Shown here: piece by piece, positions 17,064 to 25,369 of the stretch
How the letters are laid out: each line of letters opens with the position of its first letter
How positions within the stretch are numbered: position 1 is the first letter of the stretch
Notes under the pieces: generated by a model
Database searches by the model: none
Seen by the model: only the letters and a program-made list of their open reading frames with translations
Told to the model about the DNA's origin: nothing
Assembly (NCBI GenBank): GCA_963823495.1
Contig: CAWGLV010000001.1
Coordinates: 1,922,001-1,986,000, forward strand
Source: DATDAH01 sp963823495
GTDB lineage: Bacteria > Actinomycetota > Acidimicrobiia > Acidimicrobiales > DATDAH01
Direction: 5' to 3'
DNA: 64,000 bases
Translations under genes and position numbers: made by a program

Positions 17064-19304
17064 TTACGCGGGGGTGACCTCCACCGGGACGCCGTTGAGG
17101 ACGGCGTTGCCGGAGAGGGGATCCAACTCGGCGCCGTCGGTCAGCAGGTTGACGTTCACCCCGGGGCGCTTGCCGGCCACGGCCATCTCCACCCCGGGCA
17201 GGTCGTGGCCCCAGCCGTGGGGGAGCGACACCACGCCGGGCCGGATGCCGTCGGTGACCTCGACCGGGGCGTCCAGCGTGCCCACGCGGCTGGTCACGCG
17301 GGCGCTGGCCCCGTCGGTCAGGCCGAGGCGTCCGGCGTCGTCGGGGTGCAGCTGCAGGGTGCAGCGGTCCTTGCCCTTCACCAGGACGTCGACGTTGTGC
17401 ATCCAGGAGTTGTTGGAGCGCACATGACGCCGCCCGATGAGCACCATCGTCCCGTTCACCGGTGCGTCGAGGCTGGCCGCCAGTCGCTCGAGGTCGGCCC
17501 GGATGGGGTCGCTGAGCAGCTCGACCCGGCCCGACGTGGTCTTGAGCACACCGGGGAGCCGGGGTTCGAGGGCGCCGAGGTCGATGCCGTGCGGGTTCGC
17601 CTCCAGCTCGGCCAGGCTGAGCCCCCCGGGGTCGAGACCGAAGCCGTCGCCGTAGGGGCCGGCTCGCAGCATGAGGTCGAGCAGTCGCTCCTCGGGCGGG
17701 TGGTGGGCCACCGCGGCCCGGATCTCCTCGGGATTCCGGTCGGCGATCGGGGAGTCGGCAGCCGTCTGGAGCGACGACAGCAGGCCGTCGAAGAGCAGGT
17801 CGTCCACGATGGCCGGATCGGCCGAAGCGCCTTGTCCCGCCGCGATCAGCGCCAGTCGGGCCAGGATCTCGTGCTCCGGGACGACCTCGGGGTCCGGCAG
17901 CGTCGGTGGGGAGTAGTTGGCCACGTTGCGCACGGCCAGCCCGTAGAAGGCCAGGTCGTAGTGGCCCCGGGTGAGGGCCGACGGCGGCGGCAGGATCACG
18001 TCCGCGTGGCGGGAGGTCTCGTTGATGTACGGGTCGACGGCGACGTGGAAGTCGAGGTCGGCGATGGCCGCGTCGAGGCGGCCCCCGTCGGGTGTGGACA
18101 GCACGGGGTTGCCCGCCACGGTGATGAGGGCCCGCACCTGGTCCTCGCCCGGGGTCTCCATCTCCTCGGCGAGGGAGGCCACCGGGATCTCGCCCCGGAC
18201 CTCCGGGAAGGCGCGCACCCGGCTGCTCCAACGGCCGGTGGTGAAGCCCCGCCCCCCGCCCTGCTGGCCTCGGCGCCGGGCATGGGCGGCGAGGGGGAAC
18301 ATCGCCCCCCCGGCGCGGTCGAGGTTGCCGGTGACCAGGTTGAGCGCGTCGACCGCCCAGGCGGCGAGGGTGCCGAACGCCACGGTGTGGGTGCCGATGC
18401 GGCCGTACGCGACGGCCGTGGGTGCGGCGGCGAACGCGCGCGCCGTCTCCCGGATGGCGGCGGCGTCCAGGCCGGTGACGTCGGCCACGGCCTCGGGGGT
18501 GAAGGCGGCGACCGCGGAGGGCAGGTCCTCCAGTCCCTCGGTGTGCGGGCCGGCGGCACCGGCGTCGCCCAGGCCCTCCTCGAGGACCACCTGGACCATG
18601 GCCAGCAGGAGATGGGCGTCGCCTCCGGGCCGGATGGCCAGGTGGTCGTCGGCCTCCTCGGCGGTGCGCGTGCGGCGGGGGTCGACCACGACCACCCGGC
18701 CCCCGCGCGCCTGGATGGCCTTGACCCGGCCGGGGAAGTCCGGTGCGGTGCACAGGCTCCCGTTGGACTCCCAGGGGTTGGCGCCGAGCATCAGCAGGAA
18801 GTCGGTGCGGTCGAGGTCCGGAACCGGCATGGCGCCGGGATCGCCGAACAGCAGGCCCGACGAGACGTGCTTGGGCATCTGGTCGACCGTGCTGGCCGAG
18901 CAGAGGTTGCGGGTGCCGAGGGACTGGATGAGCGGACGGAGGTACAGGGCGCCGCTCAGGTGGTGGACCGAGGGGTTGCCGAGGTAGAGGGCGACGGCGT
19001 TGCGTCCATGGGCCTCCCACACCCGGCCCAGGCCGGTCTCCACGGCGGTGAACGCCTCGTCCCAACGGACCTCCCGCCAGCCGTCACCGTCCTTGACCAC
19101 CGGAGCCCGCAACCAGTCGGGGTCCTCGTGGAGTTGCTTCAGCGTGGAGCCCTTGGGGCAGATGAAGCCATGGCTGAACACGTCGTCGCGATCGCCCCGG
19201 ATGCGCTTGACCCGATCGCCCTCGACGGTGATCTCGAGGCCGCAGGTCGCCTCACAGAGCGGACAGGTCCGGTAGGCGATTCGCTGGTCCCCCGTGTCGG
19301 TCAT
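17064..19304 (-). CDS. Molybdopterin-dependent oxidoreductase (MopB superfamily)
   Basis: 746 residues. The N-terminus has the [4Fe-4S] ligand set CPLCEATC...FICPKG (Cys14, 17, 21, 49) of formate dehydrogenase/nitrate reductase-like catalytic subunits. Central molybdopterin-binding blocks include LMLGANPWESNGS, VVDPRRTRTAEEADDHLAIRPGGDAHLL and GNPVLSTPDGGRL; the C-terminal Molydop_binding domain has NNSWMHNVDVL and SLPHGWGHD. No signal peptide or Tat motif is seen, so it is probably cytoplasmic. Around the usual metal-ligand position I see CSASTVDQ rather than a clear Cys or Sec, so the reaction cannot be named. ATG 19304 is taken because it begins right at the Fe-S domain. No electron-transfer subunit is adjacent. 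Confidence 0.85.
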   Translation of the reverse strand: MTDTGDQRIAYRTCPLCEATCGLEITVEGDRVKRIRGDRDDVFSHGFICPKGSTLKQLHEDPDWLRAPVVKDGDGWREVRWDEAFTAVETGLGRVWEAHGRNAVALYLGNPSVHHLSGALYLRPLIQSLGTRNLCSASTVDQMPKHVSSGLLFGDPGAMPVPDLDRTDFLLMLGANPWESNGSLCTAPDFPGRVKAIQARGGRVVVVDPRRTRTAEEADDHLAIRPGGDAHLLLAMVQVVLEEGLGDAGAAGPHTEGLEDLPSAVAAFTPEAVADVTGLDAAAIRETARAFAAAPTAVAYGRIGTHTVAFGTLAAWAVDALNLVTGNLDRAGGAMFPLAAHARRRGQQGGGRGFTTGRWSSRVRAFPEVRGEIPVASLAEEMETPGEDQVRALITVAGNPVLSTPDGGRLDAAIADLDFHVAVDPYINETSRHADVILPPPSALTRGHYDLAFYGLAVRNVANYSPPTLPDPEVVPEHEILARLALIAAGQGASADPAIVDDLLFDGLLSSLQTAADSPIADRNPEEIRAAVAHHPPEERLLDLMLRAGPYGDGFGLDPGGLSLAELEANPHGIDLGALEPRLPGVLKTTSGRVELLSDPIRADLERLAASLDAPVNGTMVLIGRRHVRSNNSWMHNVDVLVKGKDRCTLQLHPDDAGRLGLTDGASARVTSRVGTLDAPVEVTDGIRPGVVSLPHGWGHDLPGVEMAVAGKRPGVNVNLLTDGAELDPLSGNAVLNGVPVEVTPA

Positions 19305-19331
19305 GCGGGCAGTCTCGCGCTCTCGGCGCCG

Positions 19332-19343
19332 TAACGTGCGGGG
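19332..19343 (+). promoter_or_regulatory. Leaderless promoter of the GNAT/acyl-CoA ligase gene
   Basis: TAACGT 19332-19337, 6-nt spacer, ATG 19344. The start of the divergent molybdoprotein gene is 39 bp away. Confidence 0.5.
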
Positions 19344-21887
19344 ATGGTGGTCGGCGCCGAGCGTTGGGAGGGCGATGTGGTCCTCGCCGACGGGGGTGTG
19401 GTCCACCTGCGTCCCATTCGACCCGAGGACGCCGATGCCGTCGTGGCCTTCCACCAGCGCCAGTCGCCCGAGAGCCTCTACTACCGCTACTTCTCACCCA
19501 AGCCCACCCTCACCGCCGACGAGGTCGAGCACCTCACGACCGTCGACCACGATCGCAACGTGGCCTTCGTGGCCTTCGACGGTGACGAGCTCATCGGCAT
19601 CGGCCGGTACGACGAGCGCCGTGGCGGCAACGAGGCCGAGGTGGCCTTCCAGGCCGACGAGGGTCACCGGGGGCGCGGCCTGGCCACCGTCTTCCTCGAA
19701 TACCTGATCACCGCGGCACGCGAGGCGGGATTGGACGGGCTGGTGGCCCAGGTCCTGCCGGAGAACCGGCGGATGCTGAAGGTGTTCGAACGGGCGGGGT
19801 TCGAGGCCCACCGGCAGTTCGCGGAGGGCGTGATCGAGGTGGAGCTCGGGTTGACGTCCACCGAGGAGGCCCGGGCCGCCATCGAGGACCGTGAACAGCG
19901 GGCCGAGGCCCGGTCGGTGGCGGGCCTGCTGGCCCCGAGCGCGGTGGCGGTGATCGCGGCCGAGGGGGCCATCGGTGACCCCGCCCGAGCCGCCCACGCC
20001 GAGCTCTTGGCCCACGGCTTCGCCGGACCGATCGTCCGCGTGGGGACGGCCGGGGCATGGGATGATCCCGGGCCGGCCCGCATCGAGGACGTGCCCGAGG
20101 CGATCGACCTCGCCGTCGTCGCCGTGGACGCCGGTGATCTGTCCTCGGTCATCGCCTCCTGCGGGGCGAAGGGCGTGCGGGGCGCCGTCCTGCTCACGCC
20201 GACGGCGGAGGCGCCCGCGGATCTGGTGCTCACGGCGCGGCGGTCCGGGATGCGGCTCCTCGGCCCCGGGGCCCTCGGCGCGGTGAACACGGCGCCCGAC
20301 GTCCGGCTCCACGCCTCGCCGCTGGTGGCCGAGATCCTTCCCGGCCCCCTCGGGTTCCTGAGCCAGTCCGGCTCCCTGGCGGCCGCGCTGCTCCGGCGGG
20401 CGAGCCTTTTCGGTCTCGGCTTCTCGAGCGTGGTCGCGGTCGGGGACAAGGCGGATCTCTCGGCCAACGACCTCCTCCAGTACTGGGAGCAGGACGGCGT
20501 CACGCGGGTCATCGCCCTCTACTTGCAGTCCTTCGGCAACCCGCGCAAGTTCAGCCGCATCGCCCGTCGGGTGTCGCGGTCCAAACCCATCGTCGCGGTC
20601 AAGAGCGGGCGGGCCCCCGTCGACGGCGACGGTCAGGAGTGGCCCGACGACATGGTGGACGCCCTCCTGGCCCAGACGGGGGTGATCCGTGTGGACACCA
20701 CCGAGGAGCTCCTCGACGTCGCCCGGATCCTCGCCGACCAACCGGTGCCGGCGGGCGGCCGCACCGTGGTCGTGGCCAATGCCCTCGGCCCGGCCGTGGT
20801 GGCGGCGGATGCCTGCGCCGGCGGCGGACTGGCGGTGGAGGGCACGGTCCTCTTGACGCCGGGATCCGCCCCCCAGGCCTGGGGCGACGCGGTGGGTCGA
20901 GCGCTGTCCGACGGTGCCGATGCCGCGTTGGTGGTGTGGGCCGACGAGGCCGGCGAGGCTTCAGGGCCGGTGTTGAAGGCGGTCGGGGTCGCGGCGGCCC
21001 AGGCGGGCAAGGCGGTCGTGGCGACCACCGTCGGTCGTGAGCCGACCGTGGGCCTCGTTCCCGCCTTCTCCTTCCCCGAGCGGGCCGCCCGCAGCCTGGG
21101 TCGGGTGGCCGCGTACGGGGCCTGGCGGGGGCAGCCCGCAGGTGTGGTGCTCACCTTCGACGACATCGACGCCGATGCCGCCCGGGCGCTGGTGGCGGCC
21201 GTGCTCGCCGACAGCCCGGATGGACGGCCCCTGGCGGTCGAGGAGGTCGCTTCCCTCCTCGAACCGTTCGGCCTGCGCGCGCCGGGCGGTCGTGTCGTGA
21301 GCGACGCCGATGGTGCCGTGGCGGCCGCGGCCGAACTGGGGACACCTGTGGCCCTCAAGGCGCTCGGGGTGGAACGGCTCGGCAAGGTCGAAGCCCAGGG
21401 CCTGGCCCTGGACCTGAACGACCGCGCCGAGGTCGGGGCGGCCTACGACCGGATGGTCGAGCACCTGGGCGGCGGGATGGCCCAGGCGCTGGTCCAGGCG
21501 ATGGTCCCCCCCGGGGTCGATGTGCTGGTCGACCTCCACCAGCACCCGCACTGGGGGTCGACGGTCAGCCTCGGCGTGGGGGGTGCGGTGGCGACCGTGC
21601 TCGACGATCGGGTTCAGCGCGTCGTGCCGCTCACCGACCTGGACGCGGGCCGCCTCCTCGAGGCGTCCCCGGTGTGTCGCCTCCTCGATGACGTCGGCGG
21701 CGGGAACCGGGCCGTCCTCGAGGAGGTCGTGCTGCGGGTGTCCGCCCTGGCCGATCTCCTGCCCGAGGTGGCGAGGCTACGGCTGAACCCGGTCATCGTG
21801 GGCCCCGAGGTGGCCTGGGTCACCGGGGCGTGGGCGAAGCTGCGACCCTGGGTGCCCGGGCCCGACCCGGGTCTCAGGAGGTTGTGA
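19344..21887 (+). CDS. GNAT acetyltransferase fused to an NDP-forming acyl-CoA synthetase-like module (Pat type, GNAT first)
   Basis: 847 residues. Residues about 16-170 are a GNAT domain (acetyl-CoA loop VAFQADEGHRGRGLAT). Then comes a CoA-binding domain (about 190-300), a succinyl-CoA-ligase-like domain (GFLSQSGSLAAALLRRA and FSSVVAVGDKADLSANDLLQYW), and a C-terminal ATP-grasp domain (VALKALGVERLGKVEAQGLALDL; HPHWGSTVSLGVGG). The mix matches protein lysine acetyltransferases of the Pat/PatZ group, which often silence acetyl-CoA synthetase, here with the GNAT domain at the N-terminus instead of the C-terminus. Whether the ligase part is active or only senses ligand cannot be told. Its stop overlaps the next ATG (TGATG 21885-21889). 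Confidence 0.87.
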   Translation: MVVGAERWEGDVVLADGGVVHLRPIRPEDADAVVAFHQRQSPESLYYRYFSPKPTLTADEVEHLTTVDHDRNVAFVAFDGDELIGIGRYDERRGGNEAEVAFQADEGHRGRGLATVFLEYLITAAREAGLDGLVAQVLPENRRMLKVFERAGFEAHRQFAEGVIEVELGLTSTEEARAAIEDREQRAEARSVAGLLAPSAVAVIAAEGAIGDPARAAHAELLAHGFAGPIVRVGTAGAWDDPGPARIEDVPEAIDLAVVAVDAGDLSSVIASCGAKGVRGAVLLTPTAEAPADLVLTARRSGMRLLGPGALGAVNTAPDVRLHASPLVAEILPGPLGFLSQSGSLAAALLRRASLFGLGFSSVVAVGDKADLSANDLLQYWEQDGVTRVIALYLQSFGNPRKFSRIARRVSRSKPIVAVKSGRAPVDGDGQEWPDDMVDALLAQTGVIRVDTTEELLDVARILADQPVPAGGRTVVVANALGPAVVAADACAGGGLAVEGTVLLTPGSAPQAWGDAVGRALSDGADAALVVWADEAGEASGPVLKAVGVAAAQAGKAVVATTVGREPTVGLVPAFSFPERAARSLGRVAAYGAWRGQPAGVVLTFDDIDADAARALVAAVLADSPDGRPLAVEEVASLLEPFGLRAPGGRVVSDADGAVAAAAELGTPVALKALGVERLGKVEAQGLALDLNDRAEVGAAYDRMVEHLGGGMAQALVQAMVPPGVDVLVDLHQHPHWGSTVSLGVGGAVATVLDDRVQRVVPLTDLDAGRLLEASPVCRLLDDVGGGNRAVLEEVVLRVSALADLLPEVARLRLNPVIVGPEVAWVTGAWAKLRPWVPGPDPGLRRL

Positions 21888-22867
21888 TGAAGGCCGTCGT
21901 ACTGGAGTCCCACGGTGGCCCGGAGGTGCTGAGCCTCCGGGAGGTCCCCGATCCGACTCCCGGGCCTGAGGAGGTCCTGGTGGCGGTGACGGGAACGGCC
22001 GTGAACCGCGCCGACCTCCTGCAGCGGATGGGCCTCTACCCCGGGCCGCCGGGCGAGCACGAGATCCCCGGCCTGGAGTTCGCCGGGCGGGTCGCCGGGG
22101 TCGGCGAGCGGGTCACGACCTGGGCCGAGGGCGACGAGGTCATGGGCATCGTGGGAGGTGGCGCCTACGCCGAGCGCCTGTGTGTCCACGAGCGTCAGGC
22201 CCTGGCGGTGCCGCCGGGGCTCGGTCTCGCCGATGCCGCCGCCGTCCCCGAGGTCTTCCTGACCGCCTATGACGCCCTGGTGGTCCAGGGGGGCCTGACC
22301 TCGGGGCGCTCGGCTCTGGTCCACGCCGGCGCCTCCGGTGTGGGCACGGCGGCGATCCAGCTCGCCCGGGCCATCGGTGCCCGGATCGTGGTGACGGCTT
22401 CGGCGGCCAAGCTCGACGCCTGTCGGGAGTTGGGCGCCGATCTCGCCGTGGACCGGGTCCATGAGGACTTCGTCGAGGCCGTGGCCGAGTTCACCGGCGG
22501 CGCGGGCGTCGATGTCGTCCTGGATGTCGTCGGGGGTGACTACGTCGATCGGAACCTCCGGTGCACCCGTCCGACGGGCCGGGTCATCCAGGTCGGACTC
22601 ATGGGTGCCGGCGGGGCCGAGGTGTCGATGGGGATGCTGCTGTCCAAGCGCATCTCCCTGATCGGCACCGTGCTCCGGGCCCGTCCGATCGAGGAGAAGA
22701 TCGCGGCCACCCAGCGTTTCGCCGCCGAGGTGCTGCCCCGCTTCGTCGACGGGAGCCTGCACGCCGTGATCGACTCCCGCTACCCCCTGGCCGAGGTGGC
22801 CGACGCCCACCGGCGCATGGAGGCCAACGCCAACGTCGGCAAGCTTCTCCTCGACGTCGGACCGTGA
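21887..22867 (+). CDS. NAD(P)H:quinone oxidoreductase, zeta-crystallin type
   Basis: 326-residue medium-chain dehydrogenase without the structural zinc. The family N-terminus MKAVVLESHGGPEVLSLREV is followed by NRADLLQRMGLYPGPPG and the NADPH-binding LVHAGASGVGTAAIQLARA. The C-terminus has RPIEEKI and AHRRMEANANVGKLLL, which match the PIG3/QOR2-like subgroup. An AGGAGG site lies 5 nt before ATG 21887, and the start overlaps the preceding stop, so it is co-translated with the acetyltransferase fusion. Such enzymes reduce quinones in the cytoplasm by one electron. Confidence 0.9.
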   Translation: MKAVVLESHGGPEVLSLREVPDPTPGPEEVLVAVTGTAVNRADLLQRMGLYPGPPGEHEIPGLEFAGRVAGVGERVTTWAEGDEVMGIVGGGAYAERLCVHERQALAVPPGLGLADAAAVPEVFLTAYDALVVQGGLTSGRSALVHAGASGVGTAAIQLARAIGARIVVTASAAKLDACRELGADLAVDRVHEDFVEAVAEFTGGAGVDVVLDVVGGDYVDRNLRCTRPTGRVIQVGLMGAGGAEVSMGMLLSKRISLIGTVLRARPIEEKIAATQRFAAEVLPRFVDGSLHAVIDSRYPLAEVADAHRRMEANANVGKLLLDVGP

Positions 22868-22895
22868 GGTTCCACCGACGCGACGGGGGCGCCGG

Positions 22896-24164
22896 TCAGC
22901 GCTGGTGGAGGGGCAGGAACTGACGTTCGGGGGTGCCGACGTACACCTGGCGGGGGCGGGCGATGCGCTGGCTCTGCTGGAGCATCTCCTGCCAGTGGGC
23001 CAGCCAGCCCGACACCCGGGGGATGGCGAAGAGCACGGGGAACATCTCCTGGGGGAAGCCCATGGCCTGGTAGATCAGCCCCGAGTAGAAGTCCACGTTC
23101 GGGTAGAGCTTCCGGCTGATGAAGTACTCGTCCTGGAGGGCGACCTCCTCCAGCTTGAGGGCGATGTCCAGCAGGGGGTTCTGACCGGTGACCCGGAAGA
23201 CCTCGTCGGCGGTGCGCTTGATGATCGTGGCCCGGGGGTCGAAGTTCTTGTAGACGCGGTGCCCGAAGCCCTGGAGCCGGGTCTCGCCCGCCTTGACCTT
23301 GGCGATGAAGGGCTCGACGTTGTCGTAGGTGCCGATCTCCTCGAGCATCTTGACGACCGCCTCGTTGGCCCCGCCGTGGCGGGGACCGTAGAGCGCCGAG
23401 GCGGCGGCCGAGGTGGCGATGTAGGGATCGGCGTGGGCGCTGCCCACCACCCGCATGGCGGTGGTCGAGCAGTTCTGCTCGTGGTCGGCGTGGAGGATGA
23501 ACAGCACGTCGAGGGCCCGGGACAGGACCGGGTCGGGCTGGTACCGGGGCTCGGCGATCTTCCACATCATCGACTGGAAGTTCTCCGTGAAGCTGAGGGA
23601 GTTGTCCGGATAGACGAACGGCATGCCCTGACTGAAGCGATAGGCCCCCGCCGCCAGCGTGGGCATCTTGGCGATCAGTCGGGTGATCTGCTCGAGGCGG
23701 GTCGCCGGGTCGTCGATGGCCTTCGCTTCGGGGTAGAAGGTGGACAGGCCGGCAACGGTGGCCACCAGGATCCCCATGGGGTGGGCGTCGTGGTGGAAGC
23801 CCTCGAGGAACCGCTTGCGGATGTTCTCGTGGATGAAGGTGTGGGTGGTGATGTCGTGGATCCACCCGTCGAGCTGTTCCCGGTCCGGCAGCTCGCCGTG
23901 GATCAGGAGGTAGGACACCTCGAGGTAGGTGGCCCGCTCGGCCAGCTGCTCGATGGGGTACCCCCGGTAGCGCAGGATCCCGGCCTCGCCGTCGAGCTCG
24001 CAGATGGCACTCTCGGTCGCCGCCGTGGTGGAGAAGGCGGGATCCAGGAACCACACGTTGGGCAAGAGCTTCGACCACGCCGAGGCATCGACGCCGCCGT
24101 TGGTGATCGGGATGTCGATCTGCTGGCCCGTGCGGTTGTCGGTGATCGTCACGGAGTCGGGCAT
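22896..24164 (-). CDS. gltA: Citrate synthase
   Basis: Condenses oxaloacetate and acetyl-CoA at TCA entry. The 422-residue sequence is a type-II (GltA-like) citrate synthase. Active-site residues are visible: His225/His228 in HADHEQNCSTT, His263 in RHGGANEAV, His302 in GFGHRVYKNFDPRA and an Asp in that same block. The N-terminal beta-sheet domain DSVTITDNRTGQQIDIPI is present. The start is supported by TAACCT 7 nt upstream. A LysR regulator is encoded immediately upstream on the same strand, and aconitase lies 3.3 kb further on, so two consecutive TCA steps are clustered. Confidence 0.97.
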   Translation of the reverse strand: MPDSVTITDNRTGQQIDIPITNGGVDASAWSKLLPNVWFLDPAFSTTAATESAICELDGEAGILRYRGYPIEQLAERATYLEVSYLLIHGELPDREQLDGWIHDITTHTFIHENIRKRFLEGFHHDAHPMGILVATVAGLSTFYPEAKAIDDPATRLEQITRLIAKMPTLAAGAYRFSQGMPFVYPDNSLSFTENFQSMMWKIAEPRYQPDPVLSRALDVLFILHADHEQNCSTTAMRVVGSAHADPYIATSAAASALYGPRHGGANEAVVKMLEEIGTYDNVEPFIAKVKAGETRLQGFGHRVYKNFDPRATIIKRTADEVFRVTGQNPLLDIALKLEEVALQDEYFISRKLYPNVDFYSGLIYQAMGFPQEMFPVLFAIPRVSGWLAHWQEMLQQSQRIARPRQVYVGTPERQFLPLHQR

Positions 24165-24177
24165 GGCTACGAGGTTA
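24165..24177 (-). promoter_or_regulatory. Leaderless promoter of gltA
   Basis: On the minus strand TAACCT (24177-24172), 7-nt spacer, ATG 24164; it lies in the 30-bp gap after the LysR stop, so gltA can be transcribed on its own. Confidence 0.5.
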
Positions 24178-24194
24178 CGTGGTCACCGTCGTGC

Positions 24195-25121
24195 TCAGGT
24201 CGGGGTGGGAGGGTGGAGGCCGGGTCGCCCGGCGAGGCCGTCGGCCACGACCTCCAGGAGCAACTCGCGCACGGCGGCGGCAGGGGAGGACAACAGCCCG
24301 CGCCGCCGCTGGGCCAGACCCACGGATCGGGGCTGCAGGCCCTCGACGGCGATCACCCGCCACGGCTCGTGGGCACCGGCGGGCACAGGTGGGACCGCGG
24401 AGGCCGGGAGGACGGCTGCGCCGAAGCCGGCGATCACCAGCGAAGCCAGGAGGCGCATCCCGTCCACCTCGGCCCGGGTCCGGAGGCGGACGCCGACGGC
24501 CGCCGACTGGATGTCGAGCTCGTCCCGGAAGGCCGTCCCTGTCGGCTCGAGGAGCAGGTCGTGGTCGGCGAGGTCGGCCAGGTCGACCCGGGGTGAGGCC
24601 CCGAGGGGGTGGTCGGGGGGGACGAGCAGGATGCGGTCCTCGTCGAAGAGGGGCTCGGTCTGGCTCTCGAGGCTCTCCGCGGGGAGGTTGACGATGGCCA
24701 GGTCGAGGTCGCCCCGGTCGACCCGCGGGAGCAGTGAGGTGGTGGTGGCGTCGACCAGGACCATGCGGACCTCGGGGTGGTGCTCCTCGAGCGCCTCGAA
24801 CAGCAGCGGTGCCAGCCAGCGGGCGGTGGTCCCGATCATGCCGAGCCGGGCCGTGCCCGCCACCCGGGCGCCCAGGGAGGCCACGTCGGAGGCGACGGCC
24901 TCCAGCTCGGCCCGGATGCGGACGGCTCGGGTGATCACGGCCTCGCCCTCCTTGGTGGGTCGGCCGGTGGCCCGGTCGATCAGGGTGGCGCCGAGTTCCT
25001 TCTCGAGGCGGGCCACATGGGTCGAGACGTTGGACTGCACGGTGTGCAGGACTCGGGCGGCGGCGGAGAACCCGCCGTGTTCGGCCACGGCCACGAGGGC
25101 GTTGAGCTGTCGGAGGTCCAT
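24195..25121 (-). CDS. LysR-family transcriptional regulator
   Basis: 308 residues. The winged helix-turn-helix (residues 1-60; LRQLNALVAVAEHGGFSAAA and TVQSNVSTHVARLEKELGA) and an effector-binding domain from about residue 90 are both complete. The C-terminal tail is short and Pro-rich. It sits 30 bp upstream of gltA on the same strand and is divergent from the 6C-like RNA. A palindrome GTTAC-N6-GTAAC with the T-N11-A pattern overlaps its TAACAT -10 box, consistent with autoregulation. Effector unknown; a link to citrate synthase is a location-based guess. Confidence 0.92.
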   Translation of the reverse strand: MDLRQLNALVAVAEHGGFSAAARVLHTVQSNVSTHVARLEKELGATLIDRATGRPTKEGEAVITRAVRIRAELEAVASDVASLGARVAGTARLGMIGTTARWLAPLLFEALEEHHPEVRMVLVDATTTSLLPRVDRGDLDLAIVNLPAESLESQTEPLFDEDRILLVPPDHPLGASPRVDLADLADHDLLLEPTGTAFRDELDIQSAAVGVRLRTRAEVDGMRLLASLVIAGFGAAVLPASAVPPVPAGAHEPWRVIAVEGLQPRSVGLAQRRRGLLSSPAAAVRELLLEVVADGLAGRPGLHPPTPT

Positions 25122-25134
25122 CGCGAGAAGTGAT

Positions 25135-25150
25135 GTTACCTATCTGTAAC
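25135..25150. promoter_or_regulatory. Candidate LysR operator
   Basis: GTTAC (25135-25139) and GTAAC (25146-25150) separated by 6 nt form an inverted repeat of the T-N11-A class. It overlaps the LysR -10 (TAACAT, minus strand 25138-25133) and lies 7 nt before the -35 of the divergent small-RNA promoter, so one bound LysR could affect both. Confidence 0.45.
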
Positions 25151-25156
25151 AACTGC

Positions 25157-25185
25157 TTGACCGATCATGTGAACCTGTGCACAAT
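25157..25185 (+). promoter_or_regulatory. Promoter of the 6C-like RNA
   Basis: TTGACC (25157-25162), a 17-nt spacer and CACAAT (25180-25185) resemble a housekeeping promoter (5/6 and 4/6 matches). Predicted start near 25192. Confidence 0.55.
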
Positions 25186-25191
25186 GCTCCC

Positions 25192-25327
25192 ACAAGCGAA
25201 GCCGAGGAACCGACCTTCCCCCAAGGTCGACTCGGCCAGTCCCGAGCGCATCGGTCCCCCCCAACGCTCTCGGGACGCAGCAATGAGGAGATCGGCTCTT
25301 CCCCCCGAGCCGATCTCTTCGCTTTTT
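25192..25327 (+). ncRNA. 6C-family small RNA with three C-rich hairpin loops
   Basis: Between its own promoter and a terminator lie three hairpins. Hairpin 1: GCCGAG/CTCGGC outer stem (25201-25206, 25231-25236) and CGACCTT/AAGGTCG inner stem closing a CCCCC loop at 25218-25222. Hairpin 2: TCCCGAG (25240-25246)/CTCGGGA (25269-25275), whose loop contains seven C at 25256-25262. Hairpin 3: the 11-bp terminator stem with six C in its loop. Two stem-loops with runs of about six C are the defining feature of actinobacterial 6C RNA (Rfam 6C family), which regulates mRNAs through the C-loops. There is no ORF here, and it lies upstream of a HAD-IB gene. The extra C-loop hairpin 1 is unusual to my knowledge. 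Confidence 0.75.
25288..25327 (+). terminator. Intrinsic terminator of the 6C-like RNA
   Basis: A perfect 11-bp stem GAGATCGGCTC (25288-25298)/GAGCCGATCTC (25307-25317) with loop TTCCCCCC is followed by TTCGCTTTTT. It is the clearest Rho-independent terminator in the window and ends 28 nt before the -10 box of the downstream gene. Confidence 0.85.
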
Positions 25328-25355
25328 GGCCGTGGTCCCGGGGAGGCGGGAGCGG

Positions 25356-25369
25356 TAGGTTCGCTCCCC
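25356..25369 (+). promoter_or_regulatory. Leaderless promoter of the HAD/acyltransferase gene
   Basis: TAGGTT 25356-25361, 8-nt spacer, ATG 25370. It lies after the 6C terminator, so the gene need not depend on read-through. Confidence 0.4.

Noticed and set aside
25130..25369. N-terminal extension of the HAD/acyltransferase protein
   Set aside because: It would translate the 6C-like RNA and its terminator; the HAD motif begins immediately after ATG 25370.
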